Position numbers and translations under genes: made by a program. DNA of 64,000 nucleotides, taken from NCBI RefSeq assembly GCF_028389875.1, contig NC_084702.1:52796053-52860052 (forward strand), written 5' to 3'. The notes below the pieces were generated by a model. It was not told the origin of the DNA. It worked only from the letters and a program-made list of their open reading frames with translations, and made no database searches. Source of the stretch: Rhea pennata (lineage: Eukaryota > Chordata > Aves > Rheiformes > Rheidae). Shown piece after piece: positions 60,501-64,000 of the stretch; within the stretch, counting starts at the first letter, position 1, and the number at the start of each line of letters is the position of its first letter.

Positions 60501-62722
60501 GTTCTTTGTATCTATGGGAATCTATAAAGGAATGTGAAAAAAATAAATTATTGTTCTATAATAAGTCTTCAGGAAGAGCCAGCAATAGTGGCCTACAGAC
60601 TGGTTATTAATTCATAGACTTAGTTTTCCTTCCTTCTGAATCTTTTTAAGTGTCAAATTTCAATTCTGTTGGGTATGATATTGGATTTTTTTCTTTTCCT
60701 TTTTTTGAAAAAGGAGTAATGTACAAAAAGCTTGAATTTATTAAAATTATTTGTTTATTAGTGTTTTCTGTCATACAGGACCCTCTTGTAGTTGAATTTT
60801 AAACCTAATTTATATGTGATTGTTTCCAGTTCATTTTAAAAAGCCTTTCACGGTGCTAATACAACATGAATATTCTAATGTAGAAAAATTCCAGCCAGAT
60901 TAAGTAAGCAACAGGTTTATTAATTAGGATTAAATATGTTCATTTAACTCCCTATGACACAAATCCATTCTGAAGAAAGGGATACCCTGATTTATAAAGT
61001 GAAACAGAGGTGGCAAAGGTTATGAAGATATTCTGATACCTACCATCCCCAAAACTACTCTGCTCTCAGTCAGCTCACTGGAATTATTATGCTGTAATTA
61101 CACTGGGGAACATGATATCAGAATCTGGCCACAGTACTTAGCATTTAACACTTGAGTTACTCTAAACAAAATGAGAAATTGGCTCAATGTATGCCAAGTT
61201 TTAGGAATAATGTGGAGAGCTTGGTCATTCAGGATATGAAAATTACTTGAATAGCTGTCTGACATTAACAAACCTCTTTCATTTGGAAATGTGTTTTAAA
61301 ACCATTAGGTGTTTTCCTTTCTTAGCTGAACACAGAAGCACAGTGCTAGAAACAAAACATTACTAGAAAGGACCACATTAATGATTGCAGCTTTAAAATA
61401 AGACCATGCCCATTGACTACAGTGCATTCATGGAAGCAGGGTATGTATCCTTTCTCCAGGACTGGTGAGAGCCAGCAGCTGCCATAATATCAGCCAAAGC
61501 ATTACGGTTAATAAGGATACAGGCCCAACCTTCAGTTAAGGCAGTAGGAGAATTTGCTTTTAGTAAGTTGGGAAGATGGTTCAGGTTACATTCAGCCACT
61601 TTTACTATTGATCCAACATCTCACCAGAAATGAATGCAGGCTAGACTACTAGCACAATACCAATAAAACTGTAGCCACAGAATATCAGAGCAGAATGTAT
61701 ACAAGTCAAGAGGCTCTGGCAAATTAGATGGCAGGCTGTTTACCATGTTGCCTAGGCAAATTTGGAGCTTGCTTTCTGTTAAATGTATGACAGTGATTGC
61801 AAGAATTAAGCACTTGCTACTGATGCTAAACAGCTTGCGCAGACAGGGAAACCCTATTCATACACATTCATTTGGACATGTAATCAGTCATTGCATAATA
61901 CAGTAGGACGAAATGACTGCAATAAAGCAACTTTTCTTTACAATAAAATTAGATTTGAAATAAGTGCTAAGAATAAATAATAGGTTTTAGTAACGTAACA
62001 CATATCATTTTTGGAAAGACAGACAGTGATTTCAGAAAATAAATGAAGAAGTCTCCTCACCACCTAACACAATAGTTCATGCACATAATTTTTGAAAAGT
62101 ACAACAGAAATAGCACATAGCACATGTATATATACCACAAAGAACAGTGTCCAGATAGATTTGCCAGTGGGTGTAAGCAGAATAACTTAAAGGAGAACTA
62201 TGTGGGTACGGGGGCAGATAAATACAAACATACATGCTCCATGATTTTAAGCTGGCTCTGGTGCAAGTAAAGTGGTGCCTGAAAACTGCGTTGCTAGGCA
62301 TATTACTCCTATCCCTCCAGATAGTAATCTAGCCAGCACCATCCCAGCACCCACAGCCCCAGGAACAGAGCCAGCTTCTCTTCTCCTGGCCCAGAATATT
62401 GCTACTCTTCCATGCCCACGTTTCCCCTAGAGTTAGCAAAATGAAGGGGACATGATTATTCACTGTAACTCAACAGAGAAATAAGAGTATCAAGCGACAA
62501 ATGTCAGAGAGAAAGAAGAATTACTCAAGCTAAAGACAATGCTGGCAAGAATAAATGTGTACAAACTGGCCAAGGAATGACTTAGGCTAGATATTAGAAT
62601 CAAACTTATAAAAGCATCATGACATTCTGGGACAACCTTCCAGTAGGAGCACTGCGGAGAAGAGGACCAAATGAACTTTGAGACAAGGTCGAGGAGGGAC
62701 CTGAAAAGACTCTATTCTGCCT

Positions 62723-62729
<7 letters not shown>

Positions 62730-62756
<27 letters not shown>
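62730..62756. repeat. A27 homopolymer
   Basis: Eight Ts followed by about 27 As in intron 7. Confidence 0.9.
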
Positions 62757-62760
<4 letters not shown>

Positions 62761-63122
62761 TATGAGTCATTAGCTTTCTGTACTCTACAGAGTATTTCAC
62801 ATACTCTCTTACATTTCCAAGACAGAAATATGCACATGGGAGAATTGCATGTTGAAACACAAAGGTTTATAACCTCTTTCAATAAAATTCCACATCTACA
62901 AAGCACAAGTTCCTGCAATTTCATTCTGTTCAAAGCTGAAGGGTACAAGAAACCAGACAGAGCTGGTGTGAGTCCCACCAATAAGCACTTTGAAACATAT
63001 TCACCAAGTAAAGACTTTTAAATGTCTCCAAAAAATGCAGGTGTGCAAATTAGTTCTGATACAGACAGGATTATGTTTCCAGTATCCCTTCAACCACGGT
63101 TAAACAACACCCCCACAAGCAT

Positions 63123-63155
63123 TTTTCAGCTCATAAAACATTTATGAGCTGAAAA
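63123..63155. repeat. Perfect 15-bp inverted repeat with 3-base loop
   Basis: TTTTCAGCTCATAAA, loop ACA, then TTTATGAGCTGAAAA. It lies in intron 7 of VCAN. Confidence 0.85.
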
Positions 63156-64000
63156 GTTCCTTCAGGTTTTTTTTTAGCTGCTAATCCATTACCTTCTAGC
63201 AACAGCATCAGAGCTCACCACTACAATACACAGGAGCTTTTGGAACACGAAAGGGCACAAAGTGGTAAGTTTTACCTCTCTGCGATGAAAGACAGAACTC
63301 CTGTGTCCGGTTTGCTGCAATGGAAATCCGCTCATATGGTAACATGTCACAGGGCTATTTAGCTTTCTCATTTTGACAACATTGTCACGAGCCAAAGAGA
63401 GTAACATGTTGTGCCACGTAAGCGAATGACATCTCAAGCAGTTTCCATTATGAATCACGTGTGTTCCTTTTTATACAAAAAGGGATGTTTCCCCATGCAC
63501 AAATCTATTTTCCTCATTAATCTGGACACCTGTCCTAGGTCTGTTCACATGCCGTAAACTCTCAGAAACAGCATGCTTTATATTCCTCTTAATTCGTGCA
63601 CCTGCCTCACATTTGCTCACATGGCAGTATATGGATTGTTTGTACAATACGCTTTCTCACACAGAACTGCTGTATTCTTATCCAAATAAGCAGCTTAATC
63701 CATTCTACTATATGTTCTTTCTTATGAACGTTTGAGTGCATTTGCCAAACTGTAAGATAATGACCAAGATCTACCGCCAGGTTCCTAATTATTTTTGTTT
63801 CCATGTGTAAAATTTTATACCTAAAAGCAAAGGAAACTTAATTTATGAAAGTTTTAGCTGATTGCAGGCAAACATATGAGAAACTTAGTTGTATAACAAT
63901 TTAACTCTTGGATGGCAAAGAGAAGAGATCCTTTAGGAGAAAGTCTTTCTGGATGCCGGGTTGAAGAAATTTAAGGGTATATTGTATTTATATATATATA

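Larger units (their letters stand above)
50015..64000 (-). other. VCAN intron 7, 3' part (at least 14.0 kb)
   Basis: The sequence upstream of GAG-beta to the window edge. No GAG-alpha-like long open frame occurs, so the preceding exon lies beyond 64000; a roughly 15 kb intron here would match the human gene as I recall it. It contains old palindromic repeats at 51120-51185 and 57497-57570, a perfect 15-base-pair inverted repeat at 63123-63155, a TA run near 59077-59092 and a 27-base A run at 62730-62756. Confidence 0.8.

Noticed and set aside
61417..61599. 60-codon minus-strand frame with a protein-like composition
   Set aside because: Too short, no recognised family, no splice-consistent phase. 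No evidence for a pseudogene of a specific parent.

Overview
This window looks like nuclear DNA of a vertebrate, most likely a bird or another sauropsid. It holds the 3' half of one recognisable gene, versican (VCAN, also called PG-M), on the minus strand. Eight coding exons can be placed to the base by their GT/AG borders and by uninterrupted reading frame. In order of transcription they are: the very large GAG-beta exon (44489-50014), two EGF exons (42239-42352, 41261-41374), three C-type lectin exons (33992-34150, 33110-33192, 18461-18605), the sushi/CCP exon (17089-17271), and the terminal exon with the C-terminal tail (stop at 16496-16498). The terminal exon continues into a roughly 1.1 kb 3' UTR that ends near an AATAAA at about 15.42 kb. 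Together the exons give 6455 coding bases, one open frame of 2150 complete residues plus a stop. Exon numbers follow the human gene. No prokaryotic, plasmid, phage or CRISPR feature is present.

The sauropsid assignment rests on four things: VCAN protein close to, but clearly different from, the human protein; absence of mammalian SINE/L1-type repeats; compact introns; and scattered old CR1/L3-like and palindromic repeats of a kind I associate with amniotes. If the species is a bird, the locus would be expected on the Z chromosome; this is family knowledge, not something shown here.

Layout: 1-15394 is intergenic DNA downstream of VCAN. By known amniote synteny HAPLN1 should lie further out in convergent orientation, but no HAPLN1 exon is visible here. 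15395-16626 is the terminal exon. 16627-44488 holds the G3-domain exons and introns 8 to 14, including a 14.5 kb intron 12 with a strong CpG island at 27.06-27.53 kb. 44489-50014 is GAG-beta. 50015-64000 is part of intron 7. The GAG-alpha exon and the N-terminal hyaluronan-binding region must lie beyond 64000.

The exons encode one secreted extracellular-matrix proteoglycan. The GAG-beta part carries chondroitin sulphate chains, and the EGF-EGF-lectin-CCP part (G3) binds matrix and cell-surface partners. Exons 8, 9, 10 and 11 are each phase 1 to phase 1, so splicing out GAG-beta (the V2/V3 isoforms) keeps frame. I found no convincing new biological system. The best second-look items are the intronic CpG island, the altered ADAMTS cleavage motif in GAG-beta, an internal duplication in GAG-beta, and several near-perfect inverted repeats.
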